Shown: one piece after another, positions 35,280 to 44,128 of the stretch
How the letters are laid out: each line of letters starts with the position of its first letter
Numbering within the stretch: the stretch's first letter is position 1
Source of the DNA: Pseudoxanthomonas suwonensis
GTDB lineage: Bacteria; Pseudomonadota; Gammaproteobacteria; Xanthomonadales; Xanthomonadaceae
Length of the DNA: 49,611 nt
Reading direction: 5' to 3'
NCBI GenBank assembly: GCA_030535605.1
Contig: JAUNRQ010000008.1
Coordinates: 1 to 49,611, forward strand
Notes under the pieces: model-generated
The model's input: only the letters and a program-made list of their open reading frames with translations
Database searches by the model: none
Told to the model about the DNA's origin: nothing
Made by a program: the position numbers and the translations under genes

Positions 35280-35801
35280 ATGAGTGCTGCAACCGACTTC
35301 AAGCCCCTGTCGCTGTGCGTGCTGACGGTGTCCGACAGCCGCACCCCGGACAACGACACCTCAGGCGACTATCTCGCCGGCGCACTGGCCGAGGCCGGCC
35401 ATCGCCTGCATGCGCGGGCGCTGCTGCCGGACGACAAGTACAGTCTGCGGGCGCTGGTGTCGCAGTGGATCGCCGATGCGGAGGTCGACGGCATCCTCGT
35501 CACCGGCGGTACCGGATTCACCGGCCGCGACTCCACGCCGGAGGCCTTGCGGCCGCTGCTGGACAAGCACATGGACGGTTTCGGCGAACTGTTCCGGCAG
35601 CTGAGCTTCCAAGACATCGGCACCAGCACCTTGCAGTCGCGCGCCTTCGCCGGTCTGGCCAATGCCACCTTCCTGTTCGCCCTGCCCGGCTCCACAGGCG
35701 CCTGTCGACTGGGTTGGGAGAAGATCATCCTCGCGCAGCTGGATGCACGCACCAGACCGTGCAACCTGGCCAACCTGCGCCCGAGGCTGCGCGAGGCCTG
35801 A
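35280..35801 (+). CDS. moaB: Molybdenum cofactor biosynthesis protein B
   Basis: This 173-residue protein belongs to the MoaB/MogA fold, which binds molybdopterin and, in MogA, adenylylates it. The motif VTGGTGFTGRDSTPEAL is diagnostic; LTVSDSRTPDNDTSGDYL and FALPGSTGACRLGWEKIIL (as FALPGSTGACRLGWEKI) are also conserved. Length and motifs favour MoaB over MogA, though the two are hard to part by eye. It lies 9 bases after the glycosyltransferase gene and 4 before ppk2, and no other moa gene is nearby. Confidence 0.92.
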   Translation: MSAATDFKPLSLCVLTVSDSRTPDNDTSGDYLAGALAEAGHRLHARALLPDDKYSLRALVSQWIADAEVDGILVTGGTGFTGRDSTPEALRPLLDKHMDGFGELFRQLSFQDIGTSTLQSRAFAGLANATFLFALPGSTGACRLGWEKIILAQLDARTRPCNLANLRPRLREA

Positions 35802-35805
35802 GCCG

Positions 35806-36582
35806 ATGGACAAACTCAAGCGCAAGCAATACGAAGCGGCACTGGCACCGATGCAGCTGCAACTGGTGGAGATGGCGCGTTGGCTGCATGGCAACGGCAA
35901 GCGGCTGCTGGTGCTGCTGGAAGGGCGCGACACCGCCGGCAAGACCGGCGTGATCAACGCCATCAGCCAGAACCTCAATCCGCGCCAGTGCCACGTCGTC
36001 GCGCTGCCCAAGCCGAGCGATCGCGAAGCGTCGCAGTGGTATTTCCAGCGCTACGTCCCGCACCTGCCGGCCGCCGGCGAGATCGTGCTGTTCGACCGCA
36101 GCTGGTACAACCGCGCCGGCGTGGAGAAGGTGATGGGCTTTGCCAGCGATGCCCAGGTCGCGACCTTCCTCGAGGAGGCGCCGCGTTTCGAGAATATGCT
36201 GGTGGACGACGGCATCCTGCTGTTCAAGTACTGGCTGACCGTGGACCAGGCGCAGCAGGAGCAGCGTTTCGAGGAGCGGCTGGCCGATCCGCTGAAACGC
36301 TGGAAGTTGTCGCCGGTGGATGTGGCCGCGCGCCGGAAGTACGGCGACTACACCCGCGCCCGCGAGGCCATGCTCAAGGCCACCCACACCCGCCACGCGC
36401 CGTGGACGCTGGTGGATTTCAATGACCAGCGCCGCGGACGGCTGACGCTGGTGGCCGACCTGCTGGCGCGCATTCCCGACACCAGGGTGGCGGACACACC
36501 GATCGATTTCCCGGCACTCGAGGGCAAGCCCCGGAAGGAGCGCTACGGAGCGCTCAAGCCGATCCCGTCGTTCGACGACTGA
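35806..36582 (+). CDS. ppk2: Polyphosphate kinase 2 family protein
   Basis: This 258-residue single-domain PPK2 uses polyphosphate to phosphorylate nucleoside diphosphates (class I). Walker A is G40-RDTAGKT47 (LEGRDTAGKTGVINA), Walker B is EIVLFDRSWYNRAGVE, and the lid region carries Arg residues (PLKRWKLSPVDVAARRKYGDY, read as PLKRWKLSPVDVAARRKY). The start at 35806 gives MDKLKRKQYEAAL, with 4 bases separating it from the moaB stop. The 267 bases that follow, to acyP, hold no gene I can support. Confidence 0.94.
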   Translation: MDKLKRKQYEAALAPMQLQLVEMARWLHGNGKRLLVLLEGRDTAGKTGVINAISQNLNPRQCHVVALPKPSDREASQWYFQRYVPHLPAAGEIVLFDRSWYNRAGVEKVMGFASDAQVATFLEEAPRFENMLVDDGILLFKYWLTVDQAQQEQRFEERLADPLKRWKLSPVDVAARRKYGDYTRAREAMLKATHTRHAPWTLVDFNDQRRGRLTLVADLLARIPDTRVADTPIDFPALEGKPRKERYGALKPIPSFDD

Positions 36583-36849
36583 AAGCCACGCATCGGCATT
36601 GCGCCGCCTGACTGGCTGGCCGGCGCCATCCAGCGACTGACGCGACGCAACCATCCCGTGGCATTTGCCGCGCTGCCGTCCAGTTCCGCGCACGGCAAAC
36701 GCCGGACCACAGGCCGACGCGGATGCAAGCCGATCGCGACATCGATCACTGACGCGATCACCGGCACGCCGCCGGCGGCCCTGGCAGCTCGAGGGCCGGG
36801 ATTGCTCCGTTTTCCGGTGGCTGGCGGCGAAGCACTGCCGGCGGAAGGT

Positions 36850-37122
36850 TCAGGCGATGGTGAAGCCGTCTGCCGCTTCGGCCACGTCGGCCGGTTCGCG
36901 GGTCACGCCAGCCACCTCGCTGGCCGGCGAGCCCTGCCACAGCCAGCGTTCCAGCGCATCAATGGACTCGGCGCTGCCGACCGCCAGCACCTCCACCCGG
37001 CCGTCGGAAAGGTTGCGGGCGTGGCCGCGCAAACCCAGGGCATCGGCGGTTTCGCGGGTGTGCGCACGGAACCACACGCCCTGCACCCGACCACTGACGT
37101 GGAAGCGCGCGGCCACGCTCAT
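36850..37122 (-). CDS. acyP: Acylphosphatase
   Basis: Acylphosphatase hydrolyses acyl phosphates such as 1,3-bisphosphoglycerate and carbamoyl phosphate. The 90-residue product has catalytic R19 in VSGRVQGVWFRAHTRE and N37 in GHARNLSDGRVEV, the two residues that define the family. It is the third gene of a leftward set; its ATG at 37122 overlaps the stop of the TlpA-like gene (ATGA). A functional link to its neighbours is not evident. Confidence 0.95.
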   Translation of the reverse strand: MSVAARFHVSGRVQGVWFRAHTRETADALGLRGHARNLSDGRVEVLAVGSAESIDALERWLWQGSPASEVAGVTREPADVAEAADGFTIA

Positions 37123-37718
37123 GCGCCGGGCGCCGGCCCGCCCAGCGCAGCGATGTCGGCCTCCACCTTCTGCGCCGTCAACACACCTGCATAGCGTTTG
37201 GCGAGTGTGCCGTCCGGCGCCACAAGGAAGGTCATCGGCAGGCCGGTGACGCCCTCGAACCCGGGCAACGGCGTTTCCAGGCCGATGATCGCGACCGGAT
37301 AGACCACCGGGCGACGCTTGAGGAAGTCCCGCATGTCGCTCTCGCTGATGTCTTCCTGTGCCAGCCCGACGACACGGATGTGCTCGCGCATGGCGTCCAG
37401 TGCGGACAGTTCAGGCATTTCCTTCAGGCAGGGCGAACACCAGGTCGCCCAGAAATTAACCAGCACCCAGCGGCCCCGGTGATCGGCAAGATCGAACGTG
37501 CCGCCATCGAGCGTGGCCACGCGCAGCGACACGGGCGTCTTCGGATCGGTCGATGACCCGGTTGCCGACGGCTCGGTCTGCATTGACGGCTCGGTCTGCG
37601 ACGACGAGGCGGCCTGCGTGGATGGCGCACCGGCCGGCCCGCGCTTGCACCCGCCGAGCGCAAGCACCGCCACCAGCAGCAGTGATGCACACAGCCATGG
37701 CGATTCGCTGCGTTTCAT
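37119..37718 (-). CDS. TlpA-like thioredoxin lipoprotein
   Basis: This 199-residue lipoprotein has LALGGC with Cys24 and then a ~40-residue Ser/Thr/Glu/Pro-rich linker holding a near-exact repeat (QTEPSMQTEPS). The thioredoxin fold follows, with active site ATWCSPCLKEMPEL and the cis-Pro segment VTGLPMTFLVAPDGTLAKRY. It is probably a periplasmic thiol reductase of the TlpA/ResA kind, used in cytochrome maturation or copper site reduction. It overlaps yihY and acyP by 4 bases at either end. Confidence 0.9.
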   Translation of the reverse strand: MKRSESPWLCASLLLVAVLALGGCKRGPAGAPSTQAASSSQTEPSMQTEPSATGSSTDPKTPVSLRVATLDGGTFDLADHRGRWVLVNFWATWCSPCLKEMPELSALDAMREHIRVVGLAQEDISESDMRDFLKRRPVVYPVAIIGLETPLPGFEGVTGLPMTFLVAPDGTLAKRYAGVLTAQKVEADIAALGGPAPGA

Positions 37719-38983
37719 GCTTCCAGCTCCTCGTACAGGTCGGACACCCGACGCTTGAGGGCGTCCCGCAACGGCAGGCGCAGTTCGTCGATGGCACCGG
37801 CGGCCACCTGACCCAGCGCATCGTCGCGGCACGGCAGGTGCGCCTCGGTGATCGGCACTCGCAGGTGGCAGGCTTCGTAGAGTTGGGCCAGCGTGAGCGT
37901 GGACAGATCACGGGCCAGCACCCACTCGCCCGATTCGGCACGGCTGACGATGTTGGCGTCGTCCAGTGCCCCGAGGAAGTCCTGCACCAGGTTGTCGGTC
38001 AGCATCGGGTCCAGGCGCTGGAGTTCCTCGCTGTGCAGGCCCAACCCCTGCCGACGCGCCAGCGCCATGCGCCCGAGCATCCGCAGCAGCCCGTACATCT
38101 CGTAACCCAGCGGCAGGCGCATTGCCGCGGGCTGGTAACGGAAGGCGGAAATCGCCGCGGCGAAGGACGCCCCCAGCAGCACCGCGATCCAGGTCAGGTA
38201 GATCCACAGCATCAGGATCGGCAACGCCGCCAGTGCCCCGTACAGGATCTGATAGGTCTTGAAGCTGGCCAGGTACAGGCCGACGCCCCACTTGATCAGC
38301 TCGAACAGCAGGACCGACAGCATGCCGCCGGCCAGCGCGTGCCGCCACTTCACCGTGCGGTGCGGGACCACGCGGAAGATCGCGGTGAAACACAGCAGCT
38401 CGATGAACAGCGGTGCAAGGCTGAGCATCAGGTGTTCGAGGAAGCGCCCGGCACCGGTTTCGAAGATCGCCAGCGCGAACAACCGCGAGGACAGCGCGAT
38501 GCTGGCCGCGGCGATCAGCGTGCCGAGCGTCAGCACCGTCCAGTAGACGAGGAACCGGCTGACCTGCGGTCGCGCCGTCGACACCCGCCAGATGCGGTTG
38601 AAGGTGGTCTCGACGCTGTTCAAGGTGACCAGCAGCGAAAGCACCAGGCCGATCACGCCGGCGGTCGTCAGCCGCGGGATGTTTTCCTGCAGAACCGCCA
38701 AGCCCTTCTTGACGCCATCCGCCGCGCTGGGAACGAAGTTCGAGAAGATGAAGTCAAGCAGCGCGGCCTGCAGGTCATGGAAGCCCGGAAAGGCCGAAAG
38801 GATGCCCAGCACCACCATCGACAACGGCACCAGCGCGAACACGGTGGTGTAGGACAGCGCGCCGGCGGCCTCGAACAGGCGGTCGTCGAGGAACCGCCGC
38901 CACAGGAACCGGCCGAACGATCGCGCGCGCGCCGGGTCGCGCAGGCGCGTCTGCCATTGCTGCAATTGCTGAGCGGGTCTCAT
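37715..38983 (-). CDS. YihY/BrkB-family inner-membrane protein
   Basis: This 422-residue protein has six predicted helices between about residues 40 and 280, with the YihY motifs AAGALSYTTVFALVPLSMVV and WGVGLYLASFKTYQILYGAL. A cytoplasmic C-terminal extension of ~140 residues follows (LARDLSTLTLAQLYEACHLRV), which may be winged-helix-like. The protein was once called ribonuclease BN in error; the real function is unknown. I chose ATG 38983; a frame-open upstream stretch to 39070 lacks family similarity. It is the first gene of yihY-tlpA-acyP. Confidence 0.9.
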   Translation of the reverse strand: MRPAQQLQQWQTRLRDPARARSFGRFLWRRFLDDRLFEAAGALSYTTVFALVPLSMVVLGILSAFPGFHDLQAALLDFIFSNFVPSAADGVKKGLAVLQENIPRLTTAGVIGLVLSLLVTLNSVETTFNRIWRVSTARPQVSRFLVYWTVLTLGTLIAAASIALSSRLFALAIFETGAGRFLEHLMLSLAPLFIELLCFTAIFRVVPHRTVKWRHALAGGMLSVLLFELIKWGVGLYLASFKTYQILYGALAALPILMLWIYLTWIAVLLGASFAAAISAFRYQPAAMRLPLGYEMYGLLRMLGRMALARRQGLGLHSEELQRLDPMLTDNLVQDFLGALDDANIVSRAESGEWVLARDLSTLTLAQLYEACHLRVPITEAHLPCRDDALGQVAAGAIDELRLPLRDALKRRVSDLYEELEA

Positions 38984-39068
38984 CGGCCCGAAGGGTAGCA
39001 GGCGCGATCGGCGGCCGACGCAACGACCATGTGCCGTCACGCCATCACCCACGGTTATGCTGGCCACC

Positions 39069-39662
39069 ATGAACGAGATCCTGATCCTGTACTACAGCCG
39101 CGGTGGCTCGGTGGCACAGCTGGCGCGGCAGATCGCCCGCGGCGTCGGCGAGATCGACGGTTGCGCTGCACGGCTGCGCACGGTGCCTCCCGTGGCCCCG
39201 GTCACCGCGGTCGCCTCCCCGCCGGAACCCGACAGCGGCGCCCCGTATGTCAGTGCGGCCGACCTTGTCGAGTGCGCCGGCCTGGTGCTCGGCAGCCCCA
39301 CCCGTTTCGGCAACATGGCCGCGCCGGTCAAGCATTTCCTCGACACCCTCGGTGCCGAATGGGCCAGCGGCACGCTGGTGGACAAGCCGGCGGCGGTGTT
39401 CACCTCGACCGCGACCCAGCACGGCGGACAGGAGTCGACCCTGTTGAGCATGCAGGTCCCGTTGCTGCACCACGGCTGCGTGATCGTCGGCATCCCCTTC
39501 ACCGAAAACCGCCTCAACACCACCCGCAGCGGCGGCACGCCCTACGGTGCCAGCCATGTCGCCGGGGCCGACAACGACCCGCAACCGAGTGACGACGAAG
39601 CCCACCTGGCCCGCGCCCTGGGTCGACGGATGGCGCGGATCGCCACGGCGTTGCGACAGTGA
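39069..39662 (+). CDS. wrbA: NAD(P)H:quinone oxidoreductase, WrbA type
   Basis: This 197-residue flavodoxin-like protein starts MNEILILYYSRGGSVAQLA with the FMN phosphate loop YYSRGGSVAQLA. LGSPTRFGNMAAPVKHFLD, TSTATQHGGQESTLLSM and GGTPYGASHVAG are diagnostic of WrbA, which reduces quinones by two electrons with NAD(P)H. I chose the ATG at 39069; one at 39057 would add four residues but overlaps a -10-like TATGCT. The gene for a DUF2069 membrane protein overlaps its stop (GTGA), an arrangement usual in Xanthomonads. Confidence 0.95.
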   Translation: MNEILILYYSRGGSVAQLARQIARGVGEIDGCAARLRTVPPVAPVTAVASPPEPDSGAPYVSAADLVECAGLVLGSPTRFGNMAAPVKHFLDTLGAEWASGTLVDKPAAVFTSTATQHGGQESTLLSMQVPLLHHGCVIVGIPFTENRLNTTRSGGTPYGASHVAGADNDPQPSDDEAHLARALGRRMARIATALRQ

Positions 39663-40024
39663 ACGACAGGCGCGAGACACGGCGCACGCCGCGCCACCAC
39701 CTGGTCCTGCGCATCGCGCTGCTGGCCCTGACCGCGCTGTATCTGGCCTGGCGGCTGCCGGACGGCAACTGGACGCTGCTGGCGTTGACCGCATTGCCGC
39801 CGTTGCTGCTGGCGATCGCCTCAATCGCCGGCATGCGCAGCGCCGGATTCTGGGCCGGGGTGCTGGCGCTGCTGTGGTTCTCGCACGGCGTGATGGTGGC
39901 TTGGGCACATCCCGGGCAACGGCTGTTCGCGCTGCTGGAAATCGCGCTCGCGCTGGTGGTGGTGTTCGCCTCCAGCCATGCCGGCCTGCGCGCGCGCTTC
40001 GGCAAGCACCGGTCGGTGCCCTGA
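39659..40024 (+). CDS. DUF2069 inner-membrane protein
   Basis: This 121-residue protein has four predicted helices and the DUF2069 pattern LALTALYLAWRLPDGNWTLL, GFWAGVLALLWFSHGVMVAW (as WAGVLALLWFSHGVM) and ALLEIALALVVVFASS. Function is unknown. It is read from GTG 39659, which overlaps the wrbA stop, so translation is coupled. The short-asparaginase gene follows after its own promoter. Confidence 0.85.
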   Translation: MNDRRETRRTPRHHLVLRIALLALTALYLAWRLPDGNWTLLALTALPPLLLAIASIAGMRSAGFWAGVLALLWFSHGVMVAWAHPGQRLFALLEIALALVVVFASSHAGLRARFGKHRSVP

Positions 40025-40072
40025 TCAAGAACGACACGTCCCCGTCAGCGCTGGCCCACGCCGGCAGCGGCC

Positions 40073-40078
40073 TATAAT
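40073..40078 (+). promoter_or_regulatory. Consensus -10 box of the short-asparaginase gene
   Basis: TATAAT lies 28 bases before the ATG at 40106, between DUF2069 and the asparaginase gene. The -35 region about 17 bases upstream is weak (GCTGGC-like). The match suggests a separate, constitutive promoter. Confidence 0.6.
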
Positions 40079-40105
40079 CGCCGCTTCCGAGCAGCGGATC
40101 GCGGC

Positions 40106-40594
40106 ATGCAGGACCTTCTGGTCATCACCACCGGTGGCACAATCGACAAGGTGTACTTCGACGACAAGTCCGACTTCCAGATCGGCGAGCCGCAAATCGG
40201 CCGGATCCTGGAAGAACTCGGCGTGGCCTTCCGCTTCAGCGTGATTCCGATCCTCCGCAAGGACTCGCTGCACATCGGCCAGGCAGACCGCGAACTGATC
40301 CGCGCAACCATCGCCGCGCAGCCGGCGCACCACGTGCTGGTGACCCACGGGACCGACACGATGGTCGAAACCGCGAAGGTGCTGGCGAGCATTCCGGACA
40401 AGACCATGGTCCTGACCGGCGCACTGAACCCTGCCCGTTTCCGCGGCTCCGACGCCGAGTTCAACATCGGCTGCGCGGTCGGCGCGGTGCAGTCGCTGCC
40501 GGCCGGCGTGTACATCGCCATGAACGGGCGCATCTGGGACCCGGCGCAGGTGCGCAAGAACGTGGCCGCCAACCGCTTCGAGGCAGTGGACTGA
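40106..40594 (+). CDS. Short asparaginase-domain protein
   Basis: This 162-residue protein has only the N-terminal domain of the L-asparaginase fold. T12 in ITTGGTIDKVYFD and the HGTDTMVETAKVLA block (Thr/Asp) are the two catalytic motifs of the family, while the second domain (about 150 residues) is absent. Short forms of this size, such as the 172-residue Rhodospirillum rubrum enzyme, are known to be active. The sequence ends with a natural stop and a strong terminator, so this is not a truncation. A role in asparagine or other amide hydrolysis is likely but not proven. Confidence 0.85.
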   Translation: MQDLLVITTGGTIDKVYFDDKSDFQIGEPQIGRILEELGVAFRFSVIPILRKDSLHIGQADRELIRATIAAQPAHHVLVTHGTDTMVETAKVLASIPDKTMVLTGALNPARFRGSDAEFNIGCAVGAVQSLPAGVYIAMNGRIWDPAQVRKNVAANRFEAVD

Positions 40595-40642
40595 TCCGCG
40601 CCACGGCCCGCCCTGCACCACCATCAAGCACCGCAAAAAAGA

Positions 40643-40668
40643 AAAACCCCGGCCGAGACCGGGGTTTT
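40643..40668. terminator. Bidirectional terminator between asparaginase and subtilase genes
   Basis: AAAACCCCGG (40643-40652) pairs with CCGGGGTTTT (40659-40668) around CCGAGA. T-rich flanks exist on both sides, so it can end both converging genes. Confidence 0.92.
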
Positions 40669-40688
40669 CGTTTTCACGACGGGGCAGC

Positions 40689-42461
40689 TCAGTAGGTCGC
40701 GACCAGGCTTACACCGGAGAACGTGGAGTAGCCACGCACCATGATGTGGAAGGTGCCGCCCGGAGGGGCGCTGAAGGTGCAGCTCTCGTTGTTGCCGTAG
40801 CGGAACGGACGGCAGTTGTAGCTGCTGGTGGTCGGCGCGCTGCCGTAACGCACGTACATGTCGGCATCACCGCTGCCGCCCGACATGACGATCCGCAGCT
40901 GGCTGCGGCCGGACGGAACCTGCACGGTGTAGCGGCGTTCGGTGCCGGACGAGCCATAGATGCCGGTCACCGGCACGCCGTTCTGCAGCTGGTTCGGATC
41001 GACCGGGCCGGGGCCGGGGCCGGGACCACCGCCCCCGGAGACGGCATCCACCGCCGCCTTGGCGTTGACGATGCCTGCGCCGCAGCCACCGCTGCAGGCA
41101 CCCGGCAGCGCACGCGCGGTGCTCTGCAGGATCTGCAGGATCTGCGAGGGCGAGCGCGGGGTCGAGGCAGCCGACTGGATCAACGCGACCACGCCGGCCA
41201 CATGCGGTGCCGCCATCGAGGTGCCGCTCATGTAGCTGTAGCCTTCGCTGGACGGGGTGGTGCTGCCGGTGTTGACGGTCGAGGCGATGCGATCGCCCGG
41301 TGCCGAGACGTGGATGCGCGAGCCGTAATTGGAGAAGCTGGCGCGCGAACCGGTCTCGGTGGTGGCCGCCACGTTGATCACGTTCGGGCAGTTGCCCGGA
41401 GGATGGTTGGCGGTGGTGTTCGAGTTGCCGGCAGCGGTGACCACCACGGTACCGCGGTTCACGGCGCCGTTGATCGCGCTCTGGTAGGTCATCGAACAGG
41501 TGGCTGGCACGCTCGAACCCAGGCTCATGTTGATCACCTCGGCCGGATTCTGGTTGGTCGGCACCCCCGAGACGCTGCCGCCGGATGCCCAGACGATGGC
41601 ATCGGCGATGTCCGAGCTGCTGCCACCGCACGCACCCAGCACACGGACCGGGACGATCCTGGCGTTGGGCGCGGTACCGGCCACGCCGCGCGAGTTGTTG
41701 GTGACCGCCGCGACGGTACCGGCGACGTGGGTACCGTGCCAGCTGGAGTTCTGCGCGGCATGGCTGCCACCGCACTGGTTGGCGGTGATCCAGTCACCTT
41801 CGTCGCGCGGGTTGCTGTCGCGGCCGTTGCCGTCGCGTGCGCGGCTGGCGTCGCTGATGAAGTCATAGCCCGGCAGGACATTGGCATTGAGATCGGAGTG
41901 GTTGGTGATGCCGGTGTCCAGCACCGCCACCACGATTCCGGTGCCAGTCGCCTTGTCCCACGCCTGGTCGGCGCGCATGCCACCGGCACCGCTGCCATAT
42001 CCGTACTGCACACCGTAATGGGTGTCGTTCGGGGTCAGGGTCGGGTACATGCGCAGGTCGAGCTCGACGTATTCGACATCCGGGTCGGTCGCGATCTGGC
42101 GCATCAGCTGCTCGGCCTCGACGCGGTCCAGCTTGCGCGTCGGCCGGATCACGTCGGCACCCACGGACAGGCGGCGCTCGTGGCGCAGCCCGATGGCACG
42201 ACCCTGTGCCTGTGCCGGCAGCGCACGCGCCGCTGCGCGTTGCACGGCCTGCTGCATGCGCGCCACGTTGCCGTGGGCGGCGCTGCCGTCGCGGTACTTG
42301 ACGATGAAACCGTCGTACGCGCCTTCGCCGCCTTCCAGACCAGCCATGTTCAGCTTGGCCTGTGCAAACGCGGACGTGGCACCGAACGACGCCAGTACTG
42401 CGACGGTGGCGGCGGCCAGGACACGGCGACGCGACCGGAACTTATTGTTCAACTCGGACAT
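40689..42461 (-). CDS. Secreted subtilisin-like serine protease with PPC domain
   Basis: This 590-residue S8 protease has a basic signal start (MSELNNKFRSRRRVL) and cleavage near AFA-Q (residue 33). A propeptide of about 100 residues (I9 type) follows, then the catalytic domain with D182 (VVAVLDTGI), H245 (WHGTHVAGT), oxyanion N346 (AAGNSN) and S415 (GTSMAAPH). A Gly/Pro linker (GGGGPGPGPGPVDP) leads to a C-terminal pre-peptidase (PPC) beta domain (about 485-590), usually removed on secretion. The start is supported by GAGGAG 6 bases upstream. Extracellular proteases of this build are typical of Lysobacter and Xanthomonas. Confidence 0.95.
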   Translation of the reverse strand: MSELNNKFRSRRRVLAAATVAVLASFGATSAFAQAKLNMAGLEGGEGAYDGFIVKYRDGSAAHGNVARMQQAVQRAAARALPAQAQGRAIGLRHERRLSVGADVIRPTRKLDRVEAEQLMRQIATDPDVEYVELDLRMYPTLTPNDTHYGVQYGYGSGAGGMRADQAWDKATGTGIVVAVLDTGITNHSDLNANVLPGYDFISDASRARDGNGRDSNPRDEGDWITANQCGGSHAAQNSSWHGTHVAGTVAAVTNNSRGVAGTAPNARIVPVRVLGACGGSSSDIADAIVWASGGSVSGVPTNQNPAEVINMSLGSSVPATCSMTYQSAINGAVNRGTVVVTAAGNSNTTANHPPGNCPNVINVAATTETGSRASFSNYGSRIHVSAPGDRIASTVNTGSTTPSSEGYSYMSGTSMAAPHVAGVVALIQSAASTPRSPSQILQILQSTARALPGACSGGCGAGIVNAKAAVDAVSGGGGPGPGPGPVDPNQLQNGVPVTGIYGSSGTERRYTVQVPSGRSQLRIVMSGGSGDADMYVRYGSAPTTSSYNCRPFRYGNNESCTFSAPPGGTFHIMVRGYSTFSGVSLVATY

Positions 42462-43035
42462 GCTTGACTCCTCTCGAAACGCCAGCTGGAAACGACCTGC
42501 CGCGCTGCGCACCACCAAAAGGTACGAACGCATGACTTCCGGGACCCCTGCAGGCTGCAGACGCGCTGACGCTGAACGTCTGCAAGTGACGTTATGAGTC
42601 ACCCTTTCAGCGATTTGCAAGCAAAATGACGAAAAAGGTTCGGGAGATCGGCGAAAACCGCAGCATTCCAACGCATTCAGAAATGCAAGGCTCGCCGCGT
42701 GACGCAGTCGCACAACCGGTTTTGCGCGAAAAGCGAAACGAATCAAGCGCATGCGCCATACCTGAACGTACCCTTCCGGCACGAAGCGCATGGAAATATG
42801 ACGAAGGCCACCGCGCGACACGGAAAAAAGCCGCGCCACGAACTCCAACCAAGGCATCAACGACCGCTCCCGCGCCGACCCTGTGGCCGAGTGGGTCGAT
42901 GCAAGGACAACGAGGCCCGCGCCGATCACGGACGTGCCATTTGTTCACGCCACTCGCGCAGGCGGGCGGCGGGCGGCCGGCGAGCGCCCACGAACACGCC
43001 ATGGCAAGCGCACGCCATCACGGCGTGCGGTGTCG
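42462..43035. other. 574-base gene-free leader of the subtilase gene
   Basis: No gene can be supported here. It lies between the subtilase start and the sufT stop, both on the minus strand, and probably holds the protease promoter and a long leader. GCAGACG (42557-42563) pairs with CGTCTGC (42577-42583), and GTGAC/GTCAC flank a 7-base gap at 42587-42603 approximately. The half closest to 42600-42800 is clearly less GC-rich than its surroundings. A 30-codon frame (42926-43018) just after sufT has no recognised product. Confidence 0.5.
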
Positions 43036-43593
43036 TCAGAACATCCCGACCTGCAACCGCGCCGCCTCGCTCATCATCTCGCGGGTCCACGGCGGATCGA
43101 AGACCAGTTCTACGTCGGCCTCGGCGACGGTCGGGATCAGCTCCAGCTTGTCGCGCACATCGGCGACCAACACGTCGCCCATGCCGCAGCCCGGTGCCGT
43201 GAGGGTCATGCGCACATCGACCTTGCGCTGGCCGGCCTGCTCCGGATGCGACAGCACCGTGGCGTCGTAGACCAGCCCGAGGTCGACCACGTTGATCGGG
43301 ATCTCCGGGTCGAAGCAGGTGCGCAACTGCGACCACACCAGCTTCTCGACCTCCTCGTCGCTCGCGCCTTCCGGCAGTTCGATCGGCGGCGGCACGTCCT
43401 TGCCGATGGCGTCGGCATTGCTGCCGGCGATGCGGAACAGGTTGCCCTCGACGAACACCGTGTAGCTGCCGCCCAAGCCCTGGGTGATGTAGCCCGTGCT
43501 TCCCGCAGGCAAGGTGACCACGTCACCGGCGGGCACCAGCACCGCTTCGGTATCGCGTTCGAAGCGGACGGGTTCGCTGCTGCGGGAATACAT
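43036..43593 (-). CDS. sufT: Fe-S assembly protein SufT (DUF59/MIP18 family)
   Basis: This 185-residue protein has an N-terminal SufT part (VLVPAGDVVTLPAGSTGYIT) and a DUF59 domain with CFDPEIPINVVDLGLVYD and LTAPGCGMGDVLVADV. SufT helps mature Fe-S proteins in the cytoplasm. The start at 43593 gives MYSRSSEPVRFERD; upstream frame continues but is not similar. It is alone here, without the sufBCDS genes, and divergent from the small membrane protein. Confidence 0.92.
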   Translation of the reverse strand: MYSRSSEPVRFERDTEAVLVPAGDVVTLPAGSTGYITQGLGGSYTVFVEGNLFRIAGSNADAIGKDVPPPIELPEGASDEEVEKLVWSQLRTCFDPEIPINVVDLGLVYDATVLSHPEQAGQRKVDVRMTLTAPGCGMGDVLVADVRDKLELIPTVAEADVELVFDPPWTREMMSEAARLQVGMF

Positions 43594-43680
43594 CGACGGC
43601 TCTCGGCATGGACGCGGACAAAGCGTCATTTTAGCGTAGGAAAGCCGGTATCCTGTGGCGTTTTTCGCCATCTCCACCCG

Positions 43681-44100
43681 ATGTCCGCCTCGCCGCCACG
43701 CGCACGACCGCTGTTTGCCGCCTTCCTGCTGCTGCTGGGCAGCACCGGCATCGCCGCGTTGTGGACACTGCTGTCGCTGGCATGGAACACCCAGGCCGGC
43801 TGGATGGCCGTGGTCGCGGCCATCGATGCCATGCTCATCGTGCGGTTGGGACGCATCGGCCGCCGCCCTTTGCGCGCACTGCTGGCGCTGGCCTTCACTG
43901 CGCTGGCCATCGCCCTGGCCAACTGGTGGATTGCCGGTGCGCAGATCGGACGGCTGTTCGGCCTGCTGCCGTGGGAAGCCATCCCCCGCACGGGACTGCA
44001 CTACGCGTGGACGCTGTCCGGCATGGCCAACGGTCCGGTGGAGCTGGCCTGGTACGTCCTGGGGTTGCTGGTGGCGCTGGCAGCCTGGCGCTGGCCCTGA
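43681..44100 (+). CDS. Small four-helix membrane protein, unknown
   Basis: This 139-residue protein has four hydrophobic segments (FAAFLLLLGSTGIAALWTLL, as FAAFLLLLGSTGIAAL; GWMAVVAAIDAMLIV; ALLALAFTALAIALAN; LAWYVLGLLVALAAW). It does not match a family that I can name. Start ATG 43681 lies 87 bases from the divergent sufT, with TATCCT at about 43649 as a possible -10 box. Its stop is 28 bases from the end of the convergent phoD. Confidence 0.75.
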   Translation: MSASPPRARPLFAAFLLLLGSTGIAALWTLLSLAWNTQAGWMAVVAAIDAMLIVRLGRIGRRPLRALLALAFTALAIALANWWIAGAQIGRLFGLLPWEAIPRTGLHYAWTLSGMANGPVELAWYVLGLLVALAAWRWP

Positions 44101-44128
44101 GCCCCCCGACAAGCCCTGCCCCGGGCGC

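Noticed and set aside
42926..43018. 30-codon frame right after sufT (ends RLREWREQMARP)
   Set aside because: Too short to judge, no recognised family or ribosome-binding site.
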